From NCBI GenBank assembly GCA_902475445.1, contig CABRZN010000045.1, positions 1 through 14,397 of the forward strand: a stretch of DNA of 14,397 nucleotides, written 5' to 3'. Within the stretch, counting starts at the first letter, position 1, and each line of letters begins with the position of its first letter. The DNA comes from an uncultured Collinsella sp. (GTDB taxonomy: Bacteria > Actinomycetota > Coriobacteriia > Coriobacteriales > Coriobacteriaceae). Made by a program: the position numbers and the translations under genes. This document shows, one piece after another, positions 6,086 to 13,687 of this stretch. The notes under the pieces are model-generated. The model was not told where the DNA came from and ran no database searches. It saw only the letters and a list, made by a program, of their open reading frames with translations.

Positions 6086-7615
6086 CTAATCCAGTTTGGT
6101 ACCTGGCACCTGCACGGCTTTCCCGAGCAACACTTTGAGCTCGTTCAAAATGGAAACGGGCTGTCGGTCGACGGTATCCAGATGAAGCGTGGCCACGCGA
6201 AGGGGCGGCTGATATTCAAACGAGCCAAAGAGCACGGGAGAGCCCAGGAACCGCTCGATTTCCTTTGCGATCGCGTCGGTCTCTTCGGGATCGAATTCGT
6301 CGAAAAGCGCCACGAACATCGGTCCGGTCGAGCGGAACAGACGACCCTTACCGCGCGAACAATCCATGAGGCAGGCGGCGCTCTCCGCCAAAACGCGGTC
6401 GCCTGCATCAAAGCCAAAGCGGGCATTGACCTGAGCGATATCGTCGATTTTAATGGCGACCAAGCCCGCCTTGCGCGCGACGCGACGCATTTCGCCAATG
6501 GCGTTGACCAGGGCGTGGATGTCGCCCAGGCCGGTCACGGAATCGGTCGTATCTGCCAAGCTGCGGTTGATAATCATGCCCACGTACATGTTGGGCTCGG
6601 TATCGGTGCCGTCCAAGCGGTAGCCCGTGCAGTCGCAAAGCACGTATGCTTCGGTGGCATCCATCACGCGATACTGCATGTAGTGGAAGTGCCACGTACC
6701 GTTTATCACCATGTCGAGCTCGGCGCGTACGTTGTCGCGGTCCTCGGGGTGAACGCGGGCAAGCCACATGTCGAGTGAGTTAAAAGGGTGCTGGGAGGGC
6801 AGGTCAAAATCGCGTACGGCATTAACCGACCATTGTGATTCGCCCGTATCGAGATTGAGGATAAACGGATAGCGCGTCTCGGAGCTCATAGAGATCGCTT
6901 GGAATACGCGGTCGTTGCACGGAAGCTGCTCGGCAATTGGGTGTGGCGGCGCGTCATTGTCTTTCGGTTGCTGCACACGATGCATAAGCTTATAGCGATA
7001 CATCTTGCGATCGGCATCCATCGTCATCTGGCGACGCGTGTCGCCGGCAAGTGGATTGACGCGCGAGCAGCCAAAGCTAAAGCTAGCGATCATGGGCGCC
7101 TTGCCACCTGAGCTCGCCTCGATCAGCCCGGCACGTACCTGCTCCAAGCGCTGCTCGAGTTCAGTCTCGTTTGCAGAGAGCGAGATAAGCACAAACTCGT
7201 CTCCACCGATACGGAACAGTATCTCATCGTGCTCCATGGTTTCGGAGAGCGTGCGACAGATGCTCAGAATATAGCGATTGCCTTCGGCGTGGCCAAACCT
7301 ATCATTGCAATGCTTGAGATGGTCGATGTCAATATAGGCGCAGGTGAAGGGGTCGCCTTTGCGCCAGAGCTGCTCGACGTGACGGTCGAGTCCGCCACGG
7401 TTGTCCAAGTTGGTGAGCGGATCGATATAGGCGTTGCACTCAAGCAGCTGGCGCTCTTGTTGCAGGATGGCATGCGTCTTTTGCAGTTGCTCACCAACGG
7501 CGCGTAGCTCAGCAGGCAGCACGGAAACATCGAGTTCGGCGGTCGAGACACCATTCGCAAGTCGCTGAAGATAGGCAATAATCGATTGCTCGCCCAAGCG
7601 ATATGACTCGTTCAT
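6086..7615 (-). CDS. GGDEF-PAS-GGDEF protein, probable diguanylate cyclase
   Basis: This 509-residue cytoplasmic protein probably makes cyclic di-GMP from two GTP. The first GGDEF domain (about 63-210) has the intact signature RIGGDEF at 135-141, plus AYIDIDHLKHCNDRFGH and DADRKMYRYK. No RxxD inhibitory site is visible before it (EHDE occupies the place). A PAS-like sensor follows (about 240-350, with WLARVHPEDRD). A second GGDEF fold (about 357-495) starts DSVTGLGDIHALVNAI but has STGPMF at the active-site turn, so it is catalytically dead and may regulate or bind GTP. The start MNESYR has AGGAGG 9 bases upstream. There is no transmembrane segment. It is a paralogue of the N-terminal half of the split gene immediately upstream, and was probably formed by tandem duplication. 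Confidence 0.9.
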   Translation of the reverse strand: MNESYRLGEQSIIAYLQRLANGVSTAELDVSVLPAELRAVGEQLQKTHAILQQERQLLECNAYIDPLTNLDNRGGLDRHVEQLWRKGDPFTCAYIDIDHLKHCNDRFGHAEGNRYILSICRTLSETMEHDEILFRIGGDEFVLISLSANETELEQRLEQVRAGLIEASSGGKAPMIASFSFGCSRVNPLAGDTRRQMTMDADRKMYRYKLMHRVQQPKDNDAPPHPIAEQLPCNDRVFQAISMSSETRYPFILNLDTGESQWSVNAVRDFDLPSQHPFNSLDMWLARVHPEDRDNVRAELDMVINGTWHFHYMQYRVMDATEAYVLCDCTGYRLDGTDTEPNMYVGMIINRSLADTTDSVTGLGDIHALVNAIGEMRRVARKAGLVAIKIDDIAQVNARFGFDAGDRVLAESAACLMDCSRGKGRLFRSTGPMFVALFDEFDPEETDAIAKEIERFLGSPVLFGSFEYQPPLRVATLHLDTVDRQPVSILNELKVLLGKAVQVPGTKLD

Positions 7616-7653
7616 GATGAATAACCTCCTTGGGCAGAACAACGGTTTGTATC

Positions 7654-7684
7654 ATATCCCCAATTCGGTTTGAATTGGGGATAT
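7654..7684. promoter_or_regulatory. 13-bp palindrome upstream of the GGDEF gene
   Basis: The arms 7654-7666 and 7672-7684 (ATATCCCCAATTC and its complement) are perfect, with a 5-base centre. The centre lies about 55 bp upstream of the minus-strand start codon at 7615. On that strand TATGAT overlaps the downstream edge of the palindrome and resembles a -10, so the palindrome would cover the promoter core like an operator. It could instead be the terminator of the upstream c-di-GMP gene, but there is no U-run after it on either strand. Confidence 0.5.
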
Positions 7685-7742
7685 AAGTTAGCTAATGGAG
7701 ACAAATGTCCCCTTCGGCGGTGGTGTTTTGCGCGCGAGCGTA

Positions 7743-9827
7743 TCAGTTGTTTTTGCCACCATCGAGCAATGCCTCAAAATCATTCGCCGGCATGGGGCGG
7801 TAGTAGAGGAAGCCCTGAGCGTAGCGGGCGCCCATGTGGCGTAGTATGTTTGCCTGCTCATTTGTCTCGACGCCTTCGACTACGACGGGCAGATGGAGCG
7901 ACTGCGCCATCTCGAGCATCGATGACACGATCTGCGCGCTGCGGCCTTGATCGCGGTCGGTGGGCACAAAGGTGCGGTCGAGCTTGATGACGTCGACGTT
8001 GACGTTCTTGAGCATCGCGAGCGTGAACTGGCCGGTGCCAAAATCGTCCATATAGGTCGAGAAGCCGCGGGTGTGCAGGTCGGCTGTCAGTTTGTCCACG
8101 GCCTCGGACTCCCCCGTATAAGCCGTCTCGGTGATCTCGATACGCATGAGCTCGGGCGGTAGGTTGTATTGGGCGGCGAGCGCCCCCATATGTTCGGCAA
8201 CGTCGCAGGCAAGGATATCCACGCGCGACACATTAAGCGAGACCGGAACCACGCGAAGTCCTCGATCGATGCGCCCGCGCAGCCACGAGGCGACACCCTG
8301 CCAAATGTACTTGTCGAGCGTCACCACAAAGCCGCTTTCCTCGAGTGCGGGGATAAACGTTGCGGGCGAAATGAGAGAGCCGTCCTTGTCAATCCAGCGG
8401 GTGAGTGCTTCGGCGCCAATGATCTCGCCGGTTTCCATATCAACCTGGGGCTGCAGGTAGTAGGTGATGCGGTCGTTTGAGAGCGCATACTGGAACTCGG
8501 TGAGGGTGCGGTGAAACGCCACCTCGCGCTTGTATTCCTCGGGGCGAAAGACGGCGATGCGATCCTTAAAATCGTTTTTGGCGCGCCGATTGGTAAACAT
8601 GGCCTTGGCCTGCGCGTCGATGGTGATTTCCTCGTTGGGGTCGATGGGGCAAACGCCCATGGACGGCCAGAAACCCACGCCGTCATCATGCTTGGCCACG
8701 GCGGCGCGAACGCGGTTATAGATTTGATGGACGGTGTTGTGCTCAAAGGGGATGAGAATGCAAAAGTCGTCTTGGCCCCAGTATCCTGCGACGCCCATCT
8801 CGGCATTCTCGATGTCTTTGAGGACCGTGCCCACATCGGCGAGCACGCGGTCGCCCTCGGCCTGTCCGTGCCATTCGTTGAACAGTCGCATATGACCCAT
8901 GTCGACGGTGGCGATACACCAAGCGGCGTCGCGCCTTGTCTTAAGAAATGCGTTGGCACGCCGCATAAACTCGCTGGGTCGATAGAGGCCCGTGAGCGTA
9001 TCGATGCGTTCGGCGACGGCGCTTTTACGCTCAATCTCGGGTATGGGGAGGCTGTCGTTGGGTGCAAGCCCGCCGGCGGCGCGAAGACGACGGTCGAGTT
9101 CGCCTAAAACAGCGGTCGCTTGATTGATTAAGCGCTCGTAAAAGACCGGGACGACAAGACAGACGGGGGTAATGGTGTCGTTCGCGATTCGAACAGGAGC
9201 GAAAACGGCCTCTTTAAGATGATGGGTCAGTTGCTCGAATGCCTCGTGGTCCAGATCGTTGCTGAGCACGACGAACTGGGCGTTTCGCGAGCGGAAGACG
9301 CGACTTCTGCCGCGGGTGATCGATAGCATGCGGCCTGCGTATTCGGCGAGCATGTTGTCGACAGCCTCGGCCCCGTAGAGCTCGTTGAACTTTGCCGTGC
9401 CACAAACGCGGACCGCTATAAGCCCCGTCTCGCAACGGTCGCGACGGCAGGCATCGATAGCGTTGATCAGCATACGCTGCGTTCCGAGGCCCGTGGCGGC
9501 GTCGACGGTCTCGGCGAGTGAGTGGTTAACAAGTTCGCCGACATAGAGCGAGGGGGTATTTCCGTCGCCGTCGATGCGAAACCCGCGAGCGCGGCAGAGG
9601 ACGTAGTCGCCCGCGGCATTGCGCATGCGGTACTGCATGACGCGGCGGTGTTTGGAGCCATTATAGATTTGGTCGATGTCGTTGATGTAGGCCTCAAGGT
9701 CATCGGGGTGGACGCGCGTTTTCCAGTAATCGTGGCAGTTGTCTACATGCTCAGAAGGAAGACCGAGATCGCGCAGGGCGCCTTGTGACCATAGGGTGCG
9801 ATGTTTTCCAAGTTCTCGATAAAGCAA
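7743..9827 (-). CDS. PAS-GGDEF-GGDEF-EAL portion of a frameshifted c-di-GMP gene
   Basis: This open frame of up to 694 residues carries the back end of a c-di-GMP phosphodiesterase. The first dozen residues precede the frame junction and are not native. Then come a PAS-like sensor (about 13-105, TRVHPDDLEAY), a degenerate GGDEF fold (about 108-250, RSRNAQF in place of the signature), another degenerate GGDEF (about 275-430, GQDDF at 351-355) and an EAL domain (about 440-690). The EAL domain keeps the residues needed for hydrolysis: EAL at 473-475, SLNVSR, EITET, DDFGTG at 594-599, the lysine in VIKLD and EGVE at 651-654, ending QGFLYYRPMP. It should cleave c-di-GMP if made. It has no strong start or ribosome site of its own, so it may depend on readthrough or reinitiation. 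Confidence 0.8.
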   Translation of the reverse strand: MLYRELGKHRTLWSQGALRDLGLPSEHVDNCHDYWKTRVHPDDLEAYINDIDQIYNGSKHRRVMQYRMRNAAGDYVLCRARGFRIDGDGNTPSLYVGELVNHSLAETVDAATGLGTQRMLINAIDACRRDRCETGLIAVRVCGTAKFNELYGAEAVDNMLAEYAGRMLSITRGRSRVFRSRNAQFVVLSNDLDHEAFEQLTHHLKEAVFAPVRIANDTITPVCLVVPVFYERLINQATAVLGELDRRLRAAGGLAPNDSLPIPEIERKSAVAERIDTLTGLYRPSEFMRRANAFLKTRRDAAWCIATVDMGHMRLFNEWHGQAEGDRVLADVGTVLKDIENAEMGVAGYWGQDDFCILIPFEHNTVHQIYNRVRAAVAKHDDGVGFWPSMGVCPIDPNEEITIDAQAKAMFTNRRAKNDFKDRIAVFRPEEYKREVAFHRTLTEFQYALSNDRITYYLQPQVDMETGEIIGAEALTRWIDKDGSLISPATFIPALEESGFVVTLDKYIWQGVASWLRGRIDRGLRVVPVSLNVSRVDILACDVAEHMGALAAQYNLPPELMRIEITETAYTGESEAVDKLTADLHTRGFSTYMDDFGTGQFTLAMLKNVNVDVIKLDRTFVPTDRDQGRSAQIVSSMLEMAQSLHLPVVVEGVETNEQANILRHMGARYAQGFLYYRPMPANDFEALLDGGKNN

Positions 9828-10459
9828 TAACGGCCTTCGTTGAGCATCGAAAAGGCGTCAAAAACGCGATCGCTTATTTCGAAGTCGTCGGTGTGGACTT
9901 GCGCGATATTGCGTCGATCAAGATGCATGGCATGGCGTAGCTTGTAGTCGTACATGCGATGGTCGGCATCGAGTGTCATGCGATTGGAGACTTCACCCAG
10001 GGCGGGGTCGGCGTGCGACACTCCGTAGCTAAACGAGTGAGGCATCTCGGAATCGTTGTTTTTGAGTAGGACCGTTCGGCAGTGTTCCAGGCGCTCGGCG
10101 AGGTCGTCCTCGGTCGCAATCGTAGACAGGATGGCAAACTCGTCGCCGCCTATGCGAAACGCCGCCTCGTCCACTTTCATATACAGCTTGAGATAGAGAC
10201 TTACCTGCAAGATATAGCGGTTGCCCTCGTCATGCCCAAAGACGTCGTTGCAGTGCTTAAGGTTATCGATGTCGATAAACGCCATGGTCACGGGCAGTTC
10301 CTGCTCCCAGATTTCCTCTAGGGAACGGGCAAAGCCGCCGCGGTTGCCAAGTCCGGTGAGCTGGTCGGTAAAGGCCGTCCTAATCAGATCATCCTGACGC
10401 TCGAGAAGGTCACGGACGGTCTTTTCGAGCGTTTCGGTGTAATTGCTGGCGGTGTCCAT
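9743..10459 (-). CDS. N-terminal GGDEF portion of the frameshifted c-di-GMP gene
   Basis: This 238-residue frame holds an intact diguanylate cyclase domain. A short helical coiled lead (about 8-30, LEKTVRDLLERQDDLIRT) precedes the domain: TDQLTGLGNRGGF, AFIDIDNLKHCNDVFGHDEGNRY and the signature RIGGDEF at 102-108. No RxxD inhibitory site is seen (KVDE instead). After the domain comes the start of the PAS region (DRVFDAFSMLNEGRYCFIENLEN), then about 22 foreign residues caused by the frameshift and a TAG at 9743. The start MDTASNY is chosen because domain-like sequence begins just after it; upstream residues are rich in R, H and P and look untranslated. The ribosome site is weak. As it stands the product would be a free-standing cyclase with no phosphodiesterase attached. 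Confidence 0.8.
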   Translation of the reverse strand: MDTASNYTETLEKTVRDLLERQDDLIRTAFTDQLTGLGNRGGFARSLEEIWEQELPVTMAFIDIDNLKHCNDVFGHDEGNRYILQVSLYLKLYMKVDEAAFRIGGDEFAILSTIATEDDLAERLEHCRTVLLKNNDSEMPHSFSYGVSHADPALGEVSNRMTLDADHRMYDYKLRHAMHLDRRNIAQVHTDDFEISDRVFDAFSMLNEGRYCFIENLENIAPYGHKAPCAISVFLLSM

Positions 10460-10778
10460 GTTGTAAGCGGCTTTCTGAGGTCGGGGCGGATGGCGTCGGG
10501 CGAGCTCGTAGTGTACACGCGTCGTTGCTCGGCGCCTTGCGTGTATCCAGGCCCCCGCCTTGCTGCGTTGTTGAGTTACTTTGCCGGCTAATGTTCGCTG
10601 TTGATAACAGCTGAGTAGTATAGACAACAGTACACAATTATATATGGGCGCACATGCTGTGGGCGGCTATTATTCGCCAAACGGCAACGCCTGGGTGCGC
10701 ATGAAAAATGCGACTGAGTCGATATATGTTGACGGGTATACTTGTCCCGTTTTAAAACGCAGGAACGGAGATGGTCAC
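10460..10778. other. Divergent intergenic region between c-di-GMP gene and patatin gene
   Basis: No gene is convincing in these 319 bp. An AT-rich core (about 10597-10650) holds a 15-bp palindrome GCTGTTGATAACAGC at 10597-10611, a plausible operator. TATACT on the minus strand just beside it could be a -10 for the c-di-GMP gene. Nearer the patatin gene, TATACT at 10737-10742 on the plus strand could be its -10, with no convincing -35 for either. An open frame continuing upstream of the patatin start crosses this AT-rich DNA and has no family similarity. Confidence 0.4.
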
Positions 10779-11648
10779 ATGGCACAGCCGGATACGACGC
10801 GCACGGTGGGGCTTGCGCTCGAGGGAGGCGGCTACCGCGGTATGTATACGGCGGGCGTGCTCGACGTTTGGATGGAGCGCGGTTTGACCTGCGACCATAT
10901 GGTGGGTGTCTCGGCGGGCGCGGCGTTTGGCTACAACTTTAAATCGCGCCAGATCGGCCGTGCCATTCGTTACAACAAGGCCTATTGCGCCGACAAGCGC
11001 TATGCGAGCGTGACCAGCTGGCTGCGAACCGGCGATATGTTCAATGCCGATTTTGCCTATCACGAGGTGCCTATCGAGCGCGATCCCATCGACTTGGAGG
11101 CGTATCGCGCCTGCCCCATGCGATTTACGTGCGTGTGTACCGATATCGAGACGGGCAAGGCCGTCTACCACGATCTACCGTATGGCGACGAGCGCGATAT
11201 CGAGTGGATCCGGGCGTCGTCTGCCATTCCTGTGGCGACGCGTCCCGTTGCTATTGACGGGCATAAGTATCTGGATGGTGGCGTGGCTGATTCTATTCCC
11301 AGCGCATGGCTGTTTGCGCAGGAATATGACCGCAATATCGTGGTACTCACGCAGCCGGCGGGCTTTGTGAAGCAGCCCAACAGCGTGATGCCCATGCTGC
11401 GGCGCGTGTTCCGTCACTATCCGGAGTTTGTTGCAGCGCTTGAGCATCGGCATGAGGTCTACAATGCCACGCTCGATGACCTGGCACGTCGAGAGGCTGC
11501 CGGGGAAATCTTTGTGGTGCGGCCGAGCGAATCGGTGAAGGTGCCGTCGCTGTGCCGCGAACCGGATGAGCTCGAGCGCATCTACCAGGTCGGCCGCCAC
11601 GATGCAGAGGCGACTTTGCCGGCGTTGGAAGCGTATCTGGCGGTGTAA
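10779..11648 (+). CDS. Patatin-like phospholipase (YjjU/RssA-type)
   Basis: This is a 289-residue patatin-family serine lipid acyl hydrolase using a Ser-Asp dyad. It shows the oxyanion loop GGGYRGMYTAG at 17-27, the nucleophile elbow GVSAG at 43-47 (Ser45) and the catalytic DGG at 166-168. The last 50 residues (VVRPSESVKVPSLCREPDELERIYQVGRHDA) resemble the DUF6363 tail of bacterial YjjU-like patatins. There is no signal peptide, so it is cytoplasmic. The ATG at 10779 is chosen because GGAG lies 8 bases upstream and family similarity starts at once (TVGLALEGGG); an in-frame start at 10644 would add 45 unrelated residues. The natural substrate is unknown. It is a single gene ending in a hairpin shared with convergent thiE. 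Confidence 0.92.
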   Translation: MAQPDTTRTVGLALEGGGYRGMYTAGVLDVWMERGLTCDHMVGVSAGAAFGYNFKSRQIGRAIRYNKAYCADKRYASVTSWLRTGDMFNADFAYHEVPIERDPIDLEAYRACPMRFTCVCTDIETGKAVYHDLPYGDERDIEWIRASSAIPVATRPVAIDGHKYLDGGVADSIPSAWLFAQEYDRNIVVLTQPAGFVKQPNSVMPMLRRVFRHYPEFVAALEHRHEVYNATLDDLARREAAGEIFVVRPSESVKVPSLCREPDELERIYQVGRHDAEATLPALEAYLAV

Positions 11649-11659
11649 GGGTCGCATAC

Positions 11660-11705
11660 GGAAAGCGCATCCCGGAATGGAGGCCCAAACTGGGATGTGC
11701 TTTCC
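11660..11705. terminator. Hairpin between convergent patatin and thiE genes
   Basis: The arms 11660-11673 and 11692-11705 (GGAAAGCGCATCCC and GGGATGTGCTTTCC) pair over 14 bp with one G-T wobble around an 18-base loop. It begins 11 bp after the patatin stop and 44 bp beyond the thiE stop. It probably ends transcription from both sides, although T-runs beyond the stem are short. Confidence 0.65.
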
Positions 11706-11749
11706 ATTGCTGAAGATATGAGGCTGCGAATCAGCTGTTCGGCCTATGC

Positions 11750-12445
11750 CTATGCCTGCTGCCAGGTGTCGACAAGCTCCTTGGCTGCGGCATGGGGGTC
11801 GTCGGCGCTGCAGACGGCGCTTACCACAAAGAAGCCGTCGACGCCGGTGGCCTTAAGCTGCGGCAAGTCGGCCGTCTTAACGCCGCCGCCCACCACGATG
11901 GGCACGGGGCTTGCCGCGTGGAGTGCGGCAAGGTCCTCAAAGCTCTTGGTGATGATAGAGCCGTCGGCCGCGCGTCCGCAGTCGCGCTTGGTCTCGGTCT
12001 CGTGGAGCGGGCCGATGCCCAGGTAGTCGACCAGGCTCATGTCGGCGGTCTTGACGTACTCGAGCATCTCCTCGCAACGGGCCGAAAGGCCCACAATGGC
12101 ATCGGGGCCCAGCAGCCTGCGGCAGACCTCGACGGGAATGTCGCTCTGGCCTACGTGCACGCCATCGACGGCAATGCCCTGCTCGCGCGCGGCAAGCACA
12201 CAGTCCAGACGGTCATCGATCAGCAAGGCGACCTGACCGGTCTTGCCGGCCTGTGCGATTGCCTGCGCGGCGTCGCCGGTCAGCGCAATGATCTCGCGGG
12301 CGCTTGCCACCTTGGAGCGCACCTGAATGCAGGTAAAGCCGGCGTCGAGCGCCTGGGCCACCACATCGCCCACGGGGCGTCCGAGGGTGTTTTCGGGGCC
12401 GAGCACCAGATAGGCCGAGATATCAAGGTTGTCGCGGATGCTCAT
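11750..12445 (-). CDS. thiE: Thiamine-phosphate synthase ThiE
   Basis: ThiE joins hydroxymethylpyrimidine pyrophosphate and hydroxyethylthiazole phosphate to give thiamine monophosphate. The 231-residue TIM barrel has QVRSK at 41-45, LIDDRLD at 75-81, DGVHVGQSDIP at 94-104, VGLSAR at 118-123, DYLGIGPLHETETKRD at 140-155, PIVVGGGV at 182-189 and a phosphate-binding GFFVVSAVCSADDP near the end. These are the standard substrate and Mg-pyrophosphate contacts. INDR is replaced by IDDR, a mild change. AGGAGG lies 7 bases before the ATG, which overlaps the TGA of the preceding gene in ATGA, so translation is coupled. It is the last gene of the riboswitch-controlled operon. Confidence 0.95.
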   Translation of the reverse strand: MSIRDNLDISAYLVLGPENTLGRPVGDVVAQALDAGFTCIQVRSKVASAREIIALTGDAAQAIAQAGKTGQVALLIDDRLDCVLAAREQGIAVDGVHVGQSDIPVEVCRRLLGPDAIVGLSARCEEMLEYVKTADMSLVDYLGIGPLHETETKRDCGRAADGSIITKSFEDLAALHAASPVPIVVGGGVKTADLPQLKATGVDGFFVVSAVCSADDPHAAAKELVDTWQQA

Positions 12446-12783
12446 CGTGCTTCCTCCTGCTTTTTGATCTGCGCTTCCATGCGCTCGAGTTTGCCGGTCA
12501 TGGTGTCGGTAAATCCGGGTCGAATATCGGCTTTGAGCACGACTTCGGTGCGGATGCCCTTGCTCGCCAACACAAAGGTCGCGTCGCGCACGACCTGCAT
12601 GACCTCGTCCCAGTTGCCCTCGATCTCGGTGAACATCGAGGTGGTGCGGTTGGGAAGACCGCTCTCGCGAATGACGCGCACGACCTCGGCGACCTCGGCG
12701 GACAGTTCATCGCCGGTGCCGCACGGGGCGATGGCCACGGCGACGAGCGTGTTCATGCCGGCATTGGTTGCGGGCTCGGACAT
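12442..12783 (-). CDS. Thiamine-binding protein, PF01910 (MTH1187/YkoF-like) family
   Basis: This 113-residue small alpha/beta protein belongs to the PF01910 family. Relatives (MTH1187, the YkoF domain) bind thiamine or its pyrimidine moiety and form ferredoxin-like tetramers. The recognisable core is VAVAIAPCGTGDELSAEVAEVVRVIRESGLPNRTTSMFTEIEG at about 14-56, followed by WDEVMQVVRDA and a lysine/glutamate-rich tail. The ATG at 12783 has AGGAGG 8 bases upstream, inside the end of thiM, and begins 3 bp after that stop. It overlaps thiE by 4 bp. Sitting between thiM and thiE under a TPP riboswitch, it probably buffers or delivers a thiamine precursor; the exact ligand is inference. Confidence 0.9.
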   Translation of the reverse strand: MSEPATNAGMNTLVAVAIAPCGTGDELSAEVAEVVRVIRESGLPNRTTSMFTEIEGNWDEVMQVVRDATFVLASKGIRTEVVLKADIRPGFTDTMTGKLERMEAQIKKQEEAR

Positions 12784-12786
12784 GGC

Positions 12787-13626
12787 TTATGCCTCCTCGA
12801 GCTCGAGTTGGTTATCGGCGATGTCCTGGGCGGTTGCGCGATAGAGCTCGTCGATAAAGGCGACCTTAAAGCTTGCCGGGGCATCGGCGACGGCGGCGGC
12901 ACGCGTGCCGGCAACGTTGTAGACGGCGGTGCCGCAGACTGCTGCCGTAAACGGATCGGTAGCACAGGCGTACACGGCCAGCACGCCGCCCTGCGAGCAA
13001 CCGCAGCCGGTGATCTTGGACATGAGCGGGCTGCCGCCGTGGGATTTGGCCACGGTCGTGCCGTCGGTAATCAGGTCGACTTCGCCCGAGACCACAACGG
13101 CGCCGCCGGTGTAGCGAGCGAGCGCCACGGCGGCATCGCGGGCGGCGTCGACCGTGTCGGTGGTATCGACACCACGTACGCGGCTCAGATCGGCCGACTC
13201 GCCCTCAAGACCCCACAGGCCGGAGAGTGCGATGATCTCGGAGGCGTTGCCGCGTACGATGGCGGGCTTGTACTGCTTGAGCTCGTTTACCAGCTGGGTG
13301 CGCAGGCTACCGATGCCCAGACCCACCGGATCGAGCACCCAGGGCTTGCCGGCGTCGTGTGCCGCCTTGGCCGCGCGGGGAATCGTCTGCTCGTAGATGG
13401 GGAAGAGCGTGCCCATGTTGAGATAGATGGCGCCGCCGCCGGCAACGAGCGCCTCGCCCTCGTCGGGCAGATAGACCATGGCGGCCGAACCGCCCACGGC
13501 GAGCTGCGCGTTGGCGACAAAGTCGATCGTCACCGTGTTGGTGATGGAGCCGGCCATCGGATTGGTGGCTCGAATCTCCTCTACGGCCTTGACCATATGT
13601 TGCTTAAGCTGTTCCGAATCAATCAC
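12787..13626 (-). CDS. thiM: Hydroxyethylthiazole kinase ThiM
   Basis: ThiM phosphorylates 4-methyl-5-(2-hydroxyethyl)thiazole with ATP, a salvage step feeding ThiE. The 279-residue ribokinase-fold protein shows SITNTVTIDFVANAQLAVGGSAAM at 27-50, VLDPVGLG at 97-104, IVRGNASEI at 123-131 and the active-site TGCGC at 206-210 at the anion hole. The start is GTG at 13626 because AAGGAGG lies 8 bases upstream, between it and the riboswitch terminator; longer upstream reading would run through the riboswitch. It is the first gene of thiM, PF01910 gene, thiE. No thiD (pyrimidine kinase) is in the window, so the pyrimidine half must be supplied from elsewhere. Confidence 0.95.
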   Translation of the reverse strand: MIDSEQLKQHMVKAVEEIRATNPMAGSITNTVTIDFVANAQLAVGGSAAMVYLPDEGEALVAGGGAIYLNMGTLFPIYEQTIPRAAKAAHDAGKPWVLDPVGLGIGSLRTQLVNELKQYKPAIVRGNASEIIALSGLWGLEGESADLSRVRGVDTTDTVDAARDAAVALARYTGGAVVVSGEVDLITDGTTVAKSHGGSPLMSKITGCGCSQGGVLAVYACATDPFTAAVCGTAVYNVAGTRAAAVADAPASFKVAFIDELYRATAQDIADNQLELEEA

Positions 13627-13648
13627 TGCACATGCCTCCTTGGCATAG

Positions 13649-13678
13649 AAAAGGGGCGCTGTGCATAGACAGCGCCCC
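13649..13678 (-). terminator. Riboswitch expression-platform terminator before thiM
   Basis: On the minus strand GGGGCGCTG (complement of 13670-13678) pairs with CAGCGCCCC (complement of 13653-13661) around an 8-base loop and is followed by UUUU. It lies between the TPP aptamer and the thiM ribosome site. It should form when TPP is bound, stopping transcription early. Confidence 0.85.
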
Positions 13679-13687
13679 TGTAAAGGC

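Larger units (their letters stand above)
7743..10459 (-). pseudogene. Reconstructed GGDEF-PAS-GGDEF-GGDEF-EAL gene, one-base frameshift
   Basis: Adding one base restores a single frame of about 905 residues from the ATG at 10459. The paralogue at 6086-7615 shows where: its FILNLDTGESQWSVNAVRD aligns with CFIENLENIAP in one frame and LWSQGALRDLGLP in the next. The residue count between NL and W matches only if a base is added. On the minus strand GCA CCC TAT GG becomes GCA CCC CTA TGG with a fourth C, so the event is a C4 to C3 contraction near 9794-9796. No classic -1 slippery heptamer is present. A real mutation, phase variation and a sequencing error are all compatible. Confidence 0.8.

Noticed and set aside
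6086..6125. GGTGCCAGGTACC quasi-palindrome at the 3' end of the GGDEF gene as a dispersed repeat fused into the reading frame.
   Set aside because: It is too short, with no second copy in the window to support it.
7947..9107. Several plus-strand open frames across the EAL gene.
   Set aside because: They are antisense shadows of a gene with intact EAL motifs and have no ribosome sites of note.
9770..9830. Programmed -1 ribosomal frameshift in the c-di-GMP gene.
   Set aside because: The shift direction fits, but no X XXY YYZ heptamer in frame or clear downstream stem-loop is visible; a C-tract contraction explains the alignment better.
10644..10778. N-terminal extension of the patatin protein.
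   Set aside because: The family begins at the ATG 10779, which has a good ribosome site; the extension crosses AT-rich promoter-like DNA.
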